Source of the DNA: Gonatopus flavifemur
Lineage: Eukaryota > Arthropoda > Insecta > Hymenoptera > Dryinidae
Assembly: GCA_018340375.1 (NCBI GenBank)
Contig: JAFFJZ010000003.1
Coordinates: 372,001 to 436,000, forward strand
Length of the DNA stretch: 64,000 nt
Direction: 5' to 3'
Below, one piece after another: positions 1 through 12,100 of this stretch. The position numbers and the translations under genes were made by a program. How positions within the stretch are numbered: position 1 is the stretch's first letter; each line of letters begins with the position of its first letter. Under the pieces are notes generated by a model. That model was not told the origin of the DNA. It searched no databases and worked only from the letters and a program-made list of their open reading frames with translations.

Positions 1-212
1 AGCTACCATCCGATTGTTGTAACTTTTGAATAAACGTCGTTGAAGCTTTTTCACACCAGGAATTGATTAAATGGCATTCCACTAAACGTTTCAAATAATT
101 CAATCTTTGATACAAATTGTGTGTGAAAGATTTAAAAGTTATATCGATCAGCTGCTAGCTGTACGGCTGCCAGTTTCAGCTTGATGAAGGAAACACGGAC
201 ATTTATCATACT

Positions 213-410
213 TTTGGCAGAGTTTCTCTGAAAAATCTTTGATAAACCCCGATGAAAGTTTGACAAACTCTGAAAAAACTCTGAGACCGATGTCCCAAAA
301 ATATTAGATTTTTCATCGAAATCAGAGTTCTTCAGACGTTTGCAGAAATTTTTAGAAATTTTTCAGCGAAATATTTCCATACGGGAAATCCCTGTCATTT
401 CGATATATAC
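213..410. repeat. Dispersed AT-rich repeat fragment
   Basis: The stretch shares with 32180-32990 a theme of pauses such as AACTCTGAAAAAACTCT and the block GAAATATTTCCATACG, which recurs near 32970-32985. It appears to be a partial copy of the same repeat. No coding potential was seen. Confidence 0.45.
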
Positions 411-838
411 CCCGTTGAAAAAAACATCATAGATGTCCGAATATCACTATAGAATCCCCTATATTCTCATGACATTTGATCAGGTTCAATAGTGGTATTT
501 GGATACTTTTATCAGATCTTAATAAAAACGTATGAGTTCCTATAATATTTTTTTCAGTGGGTAGTTTCAAATTTTTTGTAAAATTCCATTGAGAATGTTC
601 AAAATTCTGATTAAACCCGGTAAATATATTTAGATCATTCTTTTGGATCATTCTGAAAAATGTCTTGAGAGTTTTGAAGGATTTCTCATGTAACGAAAAT
701 CGATATTTTTAACATATCTTGAGGACAATTAAAAAAACCTTGAAAAATGCTGTGTAAAACACATCGTTACTCGGAAAAAAAAATAATTTGCCCATACGTG
801 GATAGCCAAAAATGAGATGCAAGAGCTATTTTCAGCTG

Positions 839-946
839 CCTTAAGGGGATACGAGCGGCTGGGCTTTTCTGAATTTTTTCGAGACAAAGTACGTGAAAAT
901 GCGTGCATCGATTCGAAAGAATTGGACCGCTCGTATCCCCTTAAGG
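839..946. mobile_element. TTAA-bordered foldback MITE
   Basis: A perfect 20-bp inverted repeat (839-858 and 927-946) begins CCTTAAGGGGATACGAGCGG. The border tetranucleotide TTAA is the target of piggyBac-type elements, and the same terminal block (TTAAGGGGA-ACGA) recurs at 20523-20620. This suggests a small non-autonomous family. There is no coding capacity. Confidence 0.6.
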
Positions 947-1107
947 TACTCATTTAGTGATATAACAGTGAAAAATTTCGACCATAGAATTTGCGCCGTG
1001 ACAGCTACGAATTGTTGCTGTAGCGGGTAATAAATAGCTATATATAGGTGCACTTGTTTTTACTGTACCAGTGGAAAAAAAAAACAGGTAAAAAAGTGAG
1101 TAACTCC

Positions 1108-1298
1108 TACACGGAGAAAATCCTGCACCCCTGATTACTTGTTCATACACGACTCAGTCGTGTGATTGAAATAAAGGAAGAATAACACTACTGAGTCATG
1201 TATTGACACGAATCATTCGTTTTTTTGGCTTTTGTTTTAACCACACGACCGAGTTGTGTATGAAAAAGTAATCAGTAGTGTGATACTTTCTCCGTGTA
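1108..1298. mobile_element. TA-CACGGAGA MITE
   Basis: The element is bounded by TACACGGAGAAA on the left and TTTCTCCGTGTA on the right, with subterminal sequences (TGATTACTT / AAGTAATCA) also inverted. The flanking TA fits a Tc1/mariner-style target duplication. The interior contains short palindromes (ACACGACTCAGTCGTGT). Confidence 0.7.
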
Positions 1299-2468
1299 CA
1301 ACGAATTAATTTTTTTGCGGGTCGCGTTGTATGAGAAATCTTTAAAACTGTTACAGAAAAATTTCTAAAAAAAATATCCATTGAGAGCCCATTTGGTTTC
1401 CTTTCGTATCTATTGTATAAAAAAAAAAGTTTGATCGATCGATACAAGAATGAAAGAAGGCATGCTTCATTACATAAATACGTACCTGCACTTATTATAT
1501 GTACTTACGGGACTCTATTCCCTTATAAGATTATTTATATGGAAACTGATATATGTTTTTGTATAAACATTTATTGATAATGAATATGAATTTTTGAGAC
1601 AATCCCTCTTCAGTATTTCATGAGTATTCATAATTATTGACAATAATGTTTTACATCTCGGAAATATATTCATAGGACTTGAAGTCTGAGTACCATACTA
1701 CGTCCCTTCCGGTGAAAATACATAATTTACATAGAAATTCATCGTCAACTTTTCACCACATTTGAAAGTTCACAGTGTTTTCCATACTGGTAAAAAAAAA
1801 ACTCAATACTGGAATGATGGACTGATGAATATCTCAGGGTTGTGTAGAAATTACACTGAAATCGGTGTTGAGTTCGAAAATATAACACATATGTGAATTA
1901 AATACTAAACACAAATAGTAAACACAAATTGAAAACGACATTTTTACACACAGAACATGAAGGATGTATCCGCACTTCGAGAAATGGTTATACAAGAGGA
2001 GAAATTTTCAAAAATGCAGTGCTGAAAAAATTGGGATTAATTAGTGAAAACACTCTGTTGAAAACTGGCAGATTTATTACAGGGTCATCGATCTTTTTTC
2101 ATATAATATAAAGTATTTGAATTTTTCTCGGAATCTATCTATCTATGGAAATTATTTTAGAAAAGTGCCTTCTTTGCTTACGCGTAAATCCGCTACTGGT
2201 TGAAAACGAAAAATATCCCTCCAATTGCCAATATGATTCAATGAGCGAGTAAACCCGAATTGAAAAATAAATCTATATTCGGGCCTGCTTACGCAGTTTA
2301 TTAACCTGATGTGCTTTCAAAACTGATGACATGATTTTCAATTATTCTAGCAGTGATGGCCTATATATGAGAGTATCGATATTTTTCATAAAATTTATAT
2401 CCCGTTTCGATGGATATTCTATAAAATTCAATATATAAATGTTATACAAAAAATATCGATGTTTGGAA

Positions 2469-2609
2469 TAGAGGTGCACGATATTTCACAATATCGATAT
2501 TTTATATACAATTTTCATGAAGTTTTTATCGATATTTCTTAAAATTCAGTATAAACTCGATGAAGTTTATATAAAAAATATCAATACCGTGAAATATCGT
2601 GTACCTCTA
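2469..2609. mobile_element. 141-bp palindromic MITE, copy 1
   Basis: Ends TAGAGGTGCACGATATTTCA and TGAAATATCGTGTACCTCTA are inverted repeats. A second copy of the same 141-bp length and nearly the same sequence lies at 31400-31540. Adjacent 2361-2460 carries a decayed relative (AAAATATCGAT blocks). Confidence 0.85.
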
Positions 2610-4869
2610 ATTTGGAACAATTTTCCAAATGGTATATAATTTATATATTATCGTGTCAAACTTATACACAAATTATATTTAATTATATATAAAATTCTGA
2701 ATATGTTTGCGCATGGGTCTGTATCTCTAAAACTAAATTGAATGATTAATGCAATACGTTTTTGTTTTCCTACCATAAGGTATCATGAGGTGTACCGTTC
2801 AATTTAAAACTCAACATTTGAAAACAGGCGAGTTTTAGAGTCACTCCAAAACTGTAAACTGTATCAAATCATGCAAAATCCTGTTCCGAATGAACAATTT
2901 TACGGAGTTGATATTCAAATTTTTTAGAACCCATATACATAAAATGTATACAGACCTTATATATGTTTTATAAAATGATTTTCCAAAACAAAATTACATT
3001 TGAATTATATATAAACCTTCCCCTTATATGACAATTCACTTGAAGAGATACTTTCCTGAATCACCGTATATATTATGGCCAGAATGTTATAAACATTCCC
3101 CGGAATACAGTTCGAGGTACTTTGGGGTGAATCATAACCCTAAATCTTTGGAAAATCTATTGACACGGAACATTGGGTAGGTGTCGTTCGATGTTTTCCG
3201 TTGCCACGTAATAATGGTCAATGCTTCCTGGAATTATTTGTGTTTGCTAATGAAATTTGTCTCAATTTTCGATTTATAGTATTTCTGAGCAATAAAAATG
3301 TCCAGAAACTTGATAATTTTGTGTAAAAAAACATTAATATTATCAAAGAACAAACGCAATAAGAAAACACTTCAGTTGCAGTAACTAGTATTTTGGTGCG
3401 ACAATTAAATTTTTCTATTTGAGGTCATTTTTTTCTAAATTTTTAGTCACCACAACTAAACATTTTTCTCGGTATGACTTTTTTTTTAAAAATAAAAGTC
3501 AGCGAAAGATCAGTCTCAGCTTCTCCTCAAATATTCGAACCGTAACACGATGTATTAGAATCGTCAATAGGAATAGTGGGTTCTTGTTACTTTACATGAA
3601 TTGAAATTATATTTCTATTTCATTGATTGAACTCTCGGATATTTCAGGACTGAACTGGCAACAGTGTTTGTTGTTCCAGCTAACAGCTCAAGATTGAATC
3701 GTTCATTGAAACGAATTAGGATTCAAATACAAAATTTCTTGACGATCAAAGAGCAAAAATTTTGCAGTACTTTTTTTGAGCGATGTTTTCCGTTCCGAAG
3801 AGTTAATTTGAAGAGTTGAATAACTGACATTCATGAGATTTTGTGGGTTTGAATTTTCGTTTCGTTTCTATGAACGATTTAAACTTCAGCAACATGTTTT
3901 CTGGATAGCTCCTAACATTTATGTGACAAATAAGTATATTTCAGAATAAGAAGCTGGTTAGCAAACGTTGAAACAATTGTATTCGCATGACCATTTAAAA
4001 AAAAACACTAATTTCTTTCAAACTTACCATTTTCCTGGCGTATTTTTAAAGAATTGACACCATGGGATGTATTTTGGTCATGTTCATGACTGATCAGTGC
4101 CTTTTGTTCGCTAAATTGACATCTGAACTGAATATTGTTTGTATTTTATGAAGACATTTTTGACCATTGCATTCTTTATTTTCTTTATTTTATCAAATTA
4201 TTTTGAGTCGAATGCTTTTCGTTGCAAAGGTTGTTAGAATTTATGGCTATCGTATTCAATTTGATGGCGCCAAAAGCATATGAGCTGTTGTTTCTCGGTG
4301 TGTTAGACAACGGACGAACGAGTCTCTCTTAGCAAATGAACAATTGTTCAAACGAGCTGTGTGACATCATCGGCTATGAACTGTGCGAAATAACGTTTCT
4401 ATTTTGTTCTCCCTCACTCGTACTTGGAACACATGTAGTTGGCTTCATACGTTACGCAGGCGGTTCGCGGGTCAAATGTCCTGTCAAATGGAAGCTGCCA
4501 CCGTGGTAGGGAATGGTTATTCATGCCTAAGTGTCTAGAATTCTTTGTGGTGTTTAACTTCAATGAAATTGTAGTCCAACAAAACAATCAGGATATTTTA
4601 TTAGCATGAATACAAAATTGGTCGTCATGAAATTATAATAATTTCATGTAAAGGAAGATAGTGATTTGTTCCGTAGAAGATGATTGTATGAATTGGGCTT
4701 AGGATCTTCTTCAAGACAATTTTTTCACATCGAAGTATTCTTCGTTGCCCATGTGCAAAATAATTAAACATAGCTTAATCATACCTAGACATATATTGTG
4801 TATGAAAATGCGCATGGAAAACTATACATGTTTAAATGACTTATCTATTGGTCTTCTCTTCAACTATGG

Positions 4870-5034
4870 GGCGACAAGCAGCCGCCACTTTGAGAAATTT
4901 GAAAGAGACTACACCCTGGTAGAGTTTAACAACGCGAATCTATTCATTTCGTGTAGTTTTTCCCTTTTTCCCCCCAAATTGTAACAGGGTACAGCCTGAT
5001 TCAAAATTATCAAAAGTGGCAGCTGCTTGCCACT
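4870..5034. repeat. Inverted repeat
   Basis: Left arm GGCGACAAGCAGCCGCCACTTT pairs imperfectly with right arm AAAGTGGCAGCTGCTTGCCACTC about 130 bp downstream, with a T-rich interior. It is probably a decayed foldback element. Confidence 0.5.
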
Positions 5035-5326
5035 CCATCTCTTCAAATAACGTTGATAGTTTTTGCATGCCTATTTTCATGAACAATTCATTTCCAACTC
5101 AAAACTAGTTGATCTAATTTTTTTACATTGCGGGCATACGAAAATGATATAGCGTAAGTGACAAATCGATATTCAAAGTGAAAGAGATTAGAGAAGTAAT
5201 TCTTATTTAAATCAACTTCAATCACGACTACACCGTTACGAAAACTTTAAGCGCATTTATTTCAAGGGGATACCATCGGCCCTTGACGATGCAACCCGAG
5301 CCAAATCTTTTCTGAAAAATTATTCG

Positions 5327-5390
5327 AAAATATCGCTCTGTACAAACCCATCTTTATTGATCGCAGAAGGTCTGCACAGAGCGATATTTT
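5327..5390. repeat. Short hairpin within a repeat
   Basis: A 15-bp perfect stem (AAAATATCGCTCTGT, 5327-5341, with 5376-5390) encloses a 34-bp loop. It sits just upstream of the dispersed repeat at 5420-5550 and may belong to the same element, which seems to start near the AAGGGGATAC block at 5262. Confidence 0.55.
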
Positions 5391-5419
5391 TTTTTCTCCT
5401 GTTGTTTTCGAGTCATTTG

Positions 5420-5550
5420 TCCATGAAGAATAAAAGAAAGGAGTACGATCGAGGTCGATTTTTTCCAACGGAAAGGGGCAAAAAATTGGCGTCTAGGTAG
5501 TTCCAATTTTTTCACATTTGATGGCGCTTGCAACAGTAAAAACCAGAGTC
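5420..5550 (-). repeat. Dispersed repeat, reverse copy
   Basis: The reverse complement matches 9747-9875 closely, including ACTGTTGCAAGCGCCATC, GAACTACCTAGACGC and CGACCTCGATCGTACT. The two copies are about 4.3 kb apart in opposite orientation. The family was not recognised; a short open frame through it is probably incidental. Confidence 0.75.
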
Positions 5551-5788
5551 TCACTGGTCAATCACTCGGTTCCCATGCTTACCCAGTAGTACATACTGGT
5601 AAACACGTACAACCAGCGCCACTTCCGAGGCCCATATAGGATACGTTTCCGGGGGCACTTCGAAACTCTGCGATCGTAATCCTTTCCTCTATTCTTCATG
5701 AATTTATCATAATAGTCTTGGTTGTGTCCTTTTCCAACCAATGGTTCTGGTTTTCTAATCAGAAGTCGTAGGTATCACCTTGAGAGTG

Positions 5789-6030
5789 AAATCATTGAAC
5801 TCTATACATACTGGAATGCGCGCTCTCTAGATTTAAGCGGTCAGACTGGTATAGTTTGTTGCATGAGCAAGAAAGAATAAGACGCCCCCAACATATTCCC
5901 TTTCTCTCTTTAAAATACATATATTAAAAGCAGATAACATCTCCCAACATACTGATCTCTCCCTCTGACCGGCCGATACTATAGAAAAAGCGGAGAGTGC
6001 TCATTTCAGTATAATATTGAGTTCAATGAA
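5789..6030. mobile_element. Foldback element
   Basis: Left arm (CATTGAACTCTATACATACTGGAATG...) pairs imperfectly with right arm (...CATTTCAGTATAATATTGAGTTCAATG). The interior holds a partly duplicated motif (CCCAACATA followed by CTCTC) and a GGTCAG / CTGACC pairing. It is a diverged inverted-repeat element. Confidence 0.5.
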
Positions 6031-6935
6031 TGAAATTTAACAAAAATTTACACTGTTTTTTGTTTTTTCAAAAAAACTACGAAACATAGATTCTTTTGTA
6101 AACTGAAAATTAACTTGCAATAGCTCAAATCGCCTCAAGGAAGCGGACAGCTCCGAGGATGTCACGCCTCGTTTGCCAATTATTTATGCCATATTATTGG
6201 CCGATCGTTGGTTATCCGCGATGTGTCAACTGTATCCAGTCTCTCCTACTTCATTTTCCAGCCGTATTTCTTTCGTGTAAAACGTAATTTTTTTATTCAT
6301 TCATATCTGATTTTTTCAATTTCCTCACAAGGATATCACCATCTCGAGGTCAGTTGTTTTCCACTATTGTTTTCGAATTTCACGAAGAAAATTAGCAAAT
6401 TTCCAGTTGTTGATATTTCCTTGACACATTCAAATAATGATCATTGAGAGAAAAATGTTAATGAAACGCTAAAATATGTTATTGAAAGTTGCTACGTTGA
6501 CGATGTAATAGATATAGTGATGATTGGAAAGACACGACAATCACGTTTATTAACGAAGACAAGACTCGTTTTGTAGTAATACAAAACATTGTAGCCGATA
6601 CGATATAAGCTTGTTTGGATGTGTGATATCGAAACAATGATTATAAAATTCTTTTTGGATAGAAGAGTTTGGTATGATGATCACTTTAATGAAGAAAATT
6701 ACATCAAAAATTTTTATAATATGAAATATATTTATTTACTCATTTATCCATCCTTCGATATATGGGTAACTAAATGTACACTTCACAGTTAATTTTTATG
6801 TGAATAAGATGCATGGAATAGTTACGCTCATCCACCCCTTCTTTTCTCAATACAAACACACATTCTTTGTCTACATCATTATTATCGATTACATCATAAG
6901 TAAATCATGTTTATTTGTGATTTCCTACCGTGTAA

Positions 6936-6964
6936 GTATACACACACACATACACACACACGTG
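6936..6964. repeat. CA microsatellite
   Basis: An interrupted (CA)n tract. Confidence 0.8.
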
Positions 6965-7340
6965 AAAAGAATCATGAGTCCTTGAGTAGCTGTTACTCGA
7001 GATCTTATATTGATAGAAAAATGATATTGTAACGTATTCTGTACCCGAACTTTCCATAATATCATTATACAGGGCACTCTGGTTATAAGCCTCGCTCATA
7101 TTTGTTCCGTTTCACTGAGCACGCATGTTCCCCCACTCCAAGACCGCTTGTAGTTTTGGTTCATATATCTTGCTATCAGCCTCTCTGGTTAGTATGATTT
7201 TTGGCCTGAGAAATTGGTCAATTGGAGACCAAGGAAAATGTTGAATTTATTTGATATTCAATAAGCGCTAAGATGTCCATATAACGTTTACTGGAAATTG
7301 AAAAAGAAATTGCGTTGAATTTTCAACTTAGGGAATTTGA

Positions 7341-7596
7341 TACACTGAGAGAAGAGTTTATTTGTATTGAATAAATCTTGTTTTGGATACAGCGAAATAA
7401 ATATTTATTAGACACAAACATGGCTCATTACCCACAAATAAGGTTCATTAATAGTTGAGCAACGTTATATGAGCTTTTTTAACAGTTAATAAACTTTGTT
7501 TTTAGGTCTTGAGCCAAGTTTATGTGGAAAAAATATTTATTTCTCCGTATCCAAAATAAGCTTTATCAAATACAACTGAACTCTTCTCTCAATGTA
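7341..7596. mobile_element. TA-CACTGAGAG foldback MITE
   Basis: Termini TACACTGAGAGAAGAG and CTCTTCTCTCAATGTA are inverted; the arms continue through GATACAGCGAAATAAATATTT / AAATATTTATTTCTCCGTATC. It belongs to the terminal-signature superfamily listed in the findings. Confidence 0.75.
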
Positions 7597-8169
7597 CACG
7601 TAGTATGTTTCAACATACTACGAGGAAAAATGGTTACTTTTAGTGGAGGGGACGTCGATTTCTCCTCACTTTCTTCCCCTACAGTCCCTAAGCGAAGCTT
7701 ACAATTAGATTGGACTGTATGCACATGCGATATATAAGATAATGAAAGTAGTGTAAGAAACGAAGAGATAGAAAAGGCGGTTGAATTGAAGTTTAATTAA
7801 TGCAACCATGAATTCAGTCAAGCTAGCAAAATGACCAAAAAAGTATTCAATTCATTGAATTAATTTATACTGTCGTCTAGTGGGACCACAGTTCAAATAG
7901 CTGGTCAAAACCTCGACAAAAGGTTTTCGAACAAGTTTTTTTAACTTATTATCAGTTGAGCGCACGAGTGTTCAGGCTATCGAAATTTGGTTATGGAACC
8001 AATATATCGTTGATATCGAAGCTAATATTCTGTTACGGAGCAAACTTATTTTATGTCGCATGTGATATGCCCGTAATGATATGTTACGGAAGTTTGAATC
8101 GTTTATTGAATTGAATTGTCCATCGAATAACAAAATACTCAGCTCTGTTGAAGACCCAAAATCTTGTAG

Positions 8170-8420
8170 TACACGGAAAAAAAAAATCACGGAATGATCG
8201 CTAGAAAAGATAGTAAACTGATGACAACTACGAATTTCTGTGCACAGTCGCTAACAGAGACGAGTGATGGTTCCTATTTTGGTATATTAAAATACAATAT
8301 AGTATACCAAAATAGGAATCATTACTCATCTCTGTTAGCGACTGTGTACAGAAATTCGTAGTTGTCACCAGTTTCCTACCTTTTCTAGTGATCATTCCAT
8401 GATCTTTTTTCTTCGTATAC
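8170..8420. mobile_element. Long near-perfect foldback MITE
   Basis: Almost the whole element is one palindrome. GACAACTACGAATTTCTGTG near 8222 is matched by CACAGAAATTCGTAGTTGTC-like sequence near 8360, and CCTATTTTGGTATA by TATACCAAAATAGG at the centre. The outer ends resemble TACACGGAAAAA. High arm identity suggests recent activity. Confidence 0.8.
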
Positions 8421-8478
8421 ATTCTTTTAACGATGTTACGTTTCGTTTCAATAAACGATTCAAACTTCAAGAACATCG

Positions 8479-8744
8479 TACCAGGGAGAAAAATGAGATT
8501 TTGAATATTACAAAATTTTGTATTAAAGTAGCAGGATAAGTGAAATAGTGTAATTTTTTACAATACGGTATAATAAGAATTCATGCTCAATGATGTGAAG
8601 TGGCTCTAAATGAGAAGATTTTTCGAATCATTACACATGAATTTTCTGCTACACTTTGTTGTGAAAAATTATACTATTTCACTTATCTTTACTACCTCAG
8701 TACAAAATATAGTGGATATTTGAAACATTATTTTTCTCCGTGTA
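8479..8744. mobile_element. TA-bordered foldback MITE (family of 44459-44718)
   Basis: The right end TTTTTCTCCGTGTA and left end TACCAGGGAGAAAAA are imperfect inverted repeats. Inner arms pair ATAAGTGAAATAGTGTAATTTTT with AAAAATTATACTATTTCACTTAT. The same inner blocks occur at 44459-44718, and single halves at 35720-35860, 47163-47252 and about 50700-50750. Confidence 0.75.
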
Positions 8745-9087
8745 ATGATTACATTTTTCAAGTTACTGTAACTTTTATTTCCTAAGAGATATATTTCAAT
8801 GAACCAAAATTCAGGAAGATGTTGATAAGATGAAGAATGAATATCAATAGTTGCATGTTGTGAATTTTTTCACAGAAACATATTTCAGCGAACATACTAT
8901 CTTAACGAAAGTTATTCTATGTTATAGACTACAACTTCAATGAAAATTTCTTGGAAATTATTTCACTGTTATTTTATGTATTATGTAAATGTTTTGATAT
9001 TGTTTTGATTCATGTTATGCTTTATTTAGATGATATTGAGTCATGTGATGGGATTACCAATTGAAATCGGCTTTTTTCTTGTTACAG

Positions 9088-9149
9088 ATGAACGAGAGGA
9101 CGTCCAAAAGAAAACTTTTGCAAAATGGATTAACTCTCAGCTTCTCAAG
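9088..9149 (+). CDS. Dys: Dystrophin exon 1 of window: start of CH1
   Basis: An acceptor TTGTTACAG precedes AT-GAA-CGA; the first codon is split, with its G supplied by an unseen upstream exon. It encodes [16 protein letters not shown] and then SQLLK, the opening helix of the first calponin-homology domain and a hallmark of dystrophin/utrophin. The donor is AAG|GTAAATG. An ATG at the exon edge is in another frame and is not the start. Confidence 0.95.
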
Positions 9150-12100
9150 GTAAATGCTTAAATACTTGATTTGTTTAAAATACATAGAGGTGCTGTGGAA
9201 CTCGTGGACTAAGAAAGTAATAAGAAAATTGGAGTTTTTCTTCCTCGTTGTTTTGGAACTCGACCGGCTCCATCTTCAAGAGTGCTCAAGTTATCAAGCT
9301 GTCGCTAATAATCCAAGTTATAGAAATAAGAGGGGCTAATTCAACAAAGGCTCATAATTGGATAATACATCGAACATATGAAATTAAAAAGGATAAAAAA
9401 GCATTGATCATATTTTTGAAAGCTATAGTAATGACCTAAAGTATTTTGTGCCATTATGGAATCCTTTTAGCACTATTCACTTATAATCTTAAGGAAAAGG
9501 AAAGAACAAAGAATAATGAGGTATACATGGAAAAAAACACCAGTACATTCCAGGTCCATGTCATGGAAGGTCCAGGTCATAGAAGAATGTCCATGTTATG
9601 TATACTCGACAGAACTAGGATGGATGGATGGGCGATATTGCATCGATATTTTGAGTATCGATAATTTTTTGATTGAATCGATGAATTGATTTTATCAATA
9701 TTTTCATCGACATTGCTTTTTGTTAGAGGAGGGAAGCTTTGTACAAGACTCCGGTTTTGACTGTTGCAAGAGCCATCAAATGTGGAAAATTTGGGACTAC
9801 CTAGACGCTAATTTTTGGCCACTTTCCGTTGGAGGAAAACGACCTCGATCGTACTTCTTTCCTCTATTCTCCATGATAGGATGTAAAAGTTGATCCGAAT
9901 GAAATGGATCCAAAGGATCCTAGATAGAACTCAATTTATATTCACATTTTCACATTATAAACAAAAATCAATAAAAATATCGATATATCGTTATCGATGT
10001 TTGTTTTTTCTTCATCCGATAATCGATGTCAAACTATCGAATGGAATCCAAAATCGATATTTTTTATATCGATATTTTTTTTCATCATCGCCCATCTCTA
10101 GACAGAACCAGCTTTGCATCTTCGCAAGCTCAGAGAAGTTTATGATGGTATGTTTAGGGCAAATTATGTTACAAAATTTTTAGAGCACTCCTTTTTATTC
10201 GAGAATATTTTCTCATTGAATGTGACCCATCATTTGAAATGGAATTTTATTTTCTGTCCAAAGGTACGTTTATCTAGATTAAATTTATTTGACAGCGGAT
10301 CCGAGCAACAAAAGAGGTTAAAATTTGTGAGAATGTTTCTTGAAAATCTTACGAATATGCTCAGAAACTCCGGATGAGCCTTTTTTGATTAATCATGTTC
10401 TATGTAGGTGCATAAGATATCATTCTGTGTAAAAACAAGTTGGCCTTAGGTATTTCGACATCTTAGGAAAAACGACGAGAGTTCGCTCACCATTGCACCT
10501 TTTCTTCACACAGTAAAAAAATTGTCGTCATTGTGTAAAGTGTTAAACTTTGTGTGTAGAATATTTAACATTCTAGAGTGTTGATTCCACCCGATCGTGT
10601 TTTTTTTTGTTTGCGTTACCAACAATTGTGTTGAATCGACACTCTAGAATGTTAAATATTCTACACACAAAGTTTAACACTTTACACAATGACGAAAAAT
10701 TGTTTACTGTGCATCATTCAGGATATCCAGGATTCGAAGTGTTCATATCATTTCAAACTTTGCTGTCCTAGACAATTACCTAAGTTGCTCACTGTATAAC
10801 GAATAGGCCGGCCATGCGTACAAAAGTGTTCTAAAACATTCATCATGCGTAAATTCCCGCGCAATATGATTCGCTGTACTACTCTGAATAGTAAAATTAA
10901 TGAAGAAAAGTGACTTGTTATCATGCTGTGCTCACAAAACCGTTCAATTCTGGCAACCAAGATTTGTGCTATATTAGCAACTCTTTTAATGGCAGCACAA
11001 ACTTGTTGTCGAATCAGCGATTTCCCTCATTTTAGTTGGCTGTACTAGACGTATTTTTCTCTGTATTGGAATTCACCTTATGGGAATACAATATTTCTCA
11101 TTAAATCATGTGGATATAATGTTCTTGGTGTATCATTTTACACGTGTACTGTTGTTGCAGAATAATCATGAACCAATCACTGATCTCTTCGTGGATTTAA
11201 GAGACGGGGATCGTCTGCTTTCTCTTCTAGAAGTTTTAACATCAAAAGTTTATGTGAGTTTTTTTTACATATTTTTCTATTATTTTTCAAACATTATGAG
11301 ATTCAGAAGAATATGAGCGCTTTAGTGGCTCCGTCTTGCGGTTGTTTTTCTCTTGTCCCAACCTTCGAAACACCTCATAAAAAGTTCGGAAGTTTTTAGG
11401 GGTGAATATTAGAAAGTTTATCAAGGGTTGTACAGAGCTGACATTTTGAATTTCAGGAAAAGAAAACTCTAAAGGAAGATTTTTTTCGAACCTGACAGAC
11501 TTTTTCATGAGTCCAGTTTTGAATATTTTTGTTTGGGAAAAAACTATAGGATGGAGTCATTGTGTATATGTTTCTTATTTATATATAAATCATATCTATA
11601 GACATTGCTTACTTATTTTGAATAGAGAAAATTTAATCCTTTTATTCCATATTTTCAAAGGTGTATCATTTTTCACCAGTGACATTTCACTCTGATTCGA
11701 ATTGTTTTCACATTTCCTTCCAAATTCTTAGAGTTTTTATTAAAAAGACTGAATTTACGCTTGAAATTTCAACCAACTTATTGATCATTGCCACTTGATC
11801 AGCTACCTTGGAAGCCTTCATAGTAAATAAAACTAAATGTCTGAACTAAGTACTCTTAATGATAGCTACTGAAAATTTAATTGATTTAACCAAGAAATTA
11901 TAGTTACGGGGACTAGAGCATGGGAGAAGTGGGGGAGGGGAAAAGTCCAATTTTGCGCGAATTTTTTTCGAAAGGTATGTAAATAATACATACTAGTATT
12001 TAAAGTGAATAATAATGAATTACGTACTTGGGTTTGCGCACTGCCCCGTGCACTTTGAATTTCCCAATGATTTCTGAAGGCTAAACAATAAAATTGTAAA

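Larger units (their letters stand above)
1..9087. other. Non-coding 5' region or first intron, repeat-bearing
   Basis: No exon of a recognisable protein is visible. The first coding exon downstream begins inside a codon, so at least one exon lies either here or before the window. Bases 213-400 are AT-rich repeat sequence related to the one at 32180-32990. A less AT-rich, CpG-bearing stretch (about 4260-4510) could hold a promoter or 5' exon, but I found no ATG with a phase-compatible donor. ORFs here (up to 83 aa) look like chance. Inverted-repeat elements in this interval are listed separately. Confidence 0.6.
9150..11160 (+). other. Intron 1 (2.0 kb) with foldback elements
   Basis: No coding signal. 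It contains the 470-bp element at 9627-10096, which includes the dispersed repeat at 9747-9875, and the foldback at 10509-10711. Short ORFs (72-97 aa) fall inside these repeats. Confidence 0.8.

Noticed and set aside
9089..9149. ATG at the start of exon 1 as the translation start
   Set aside because: It is out of frame with the CH1 sequence; the reading frame requires the split Asp codon.
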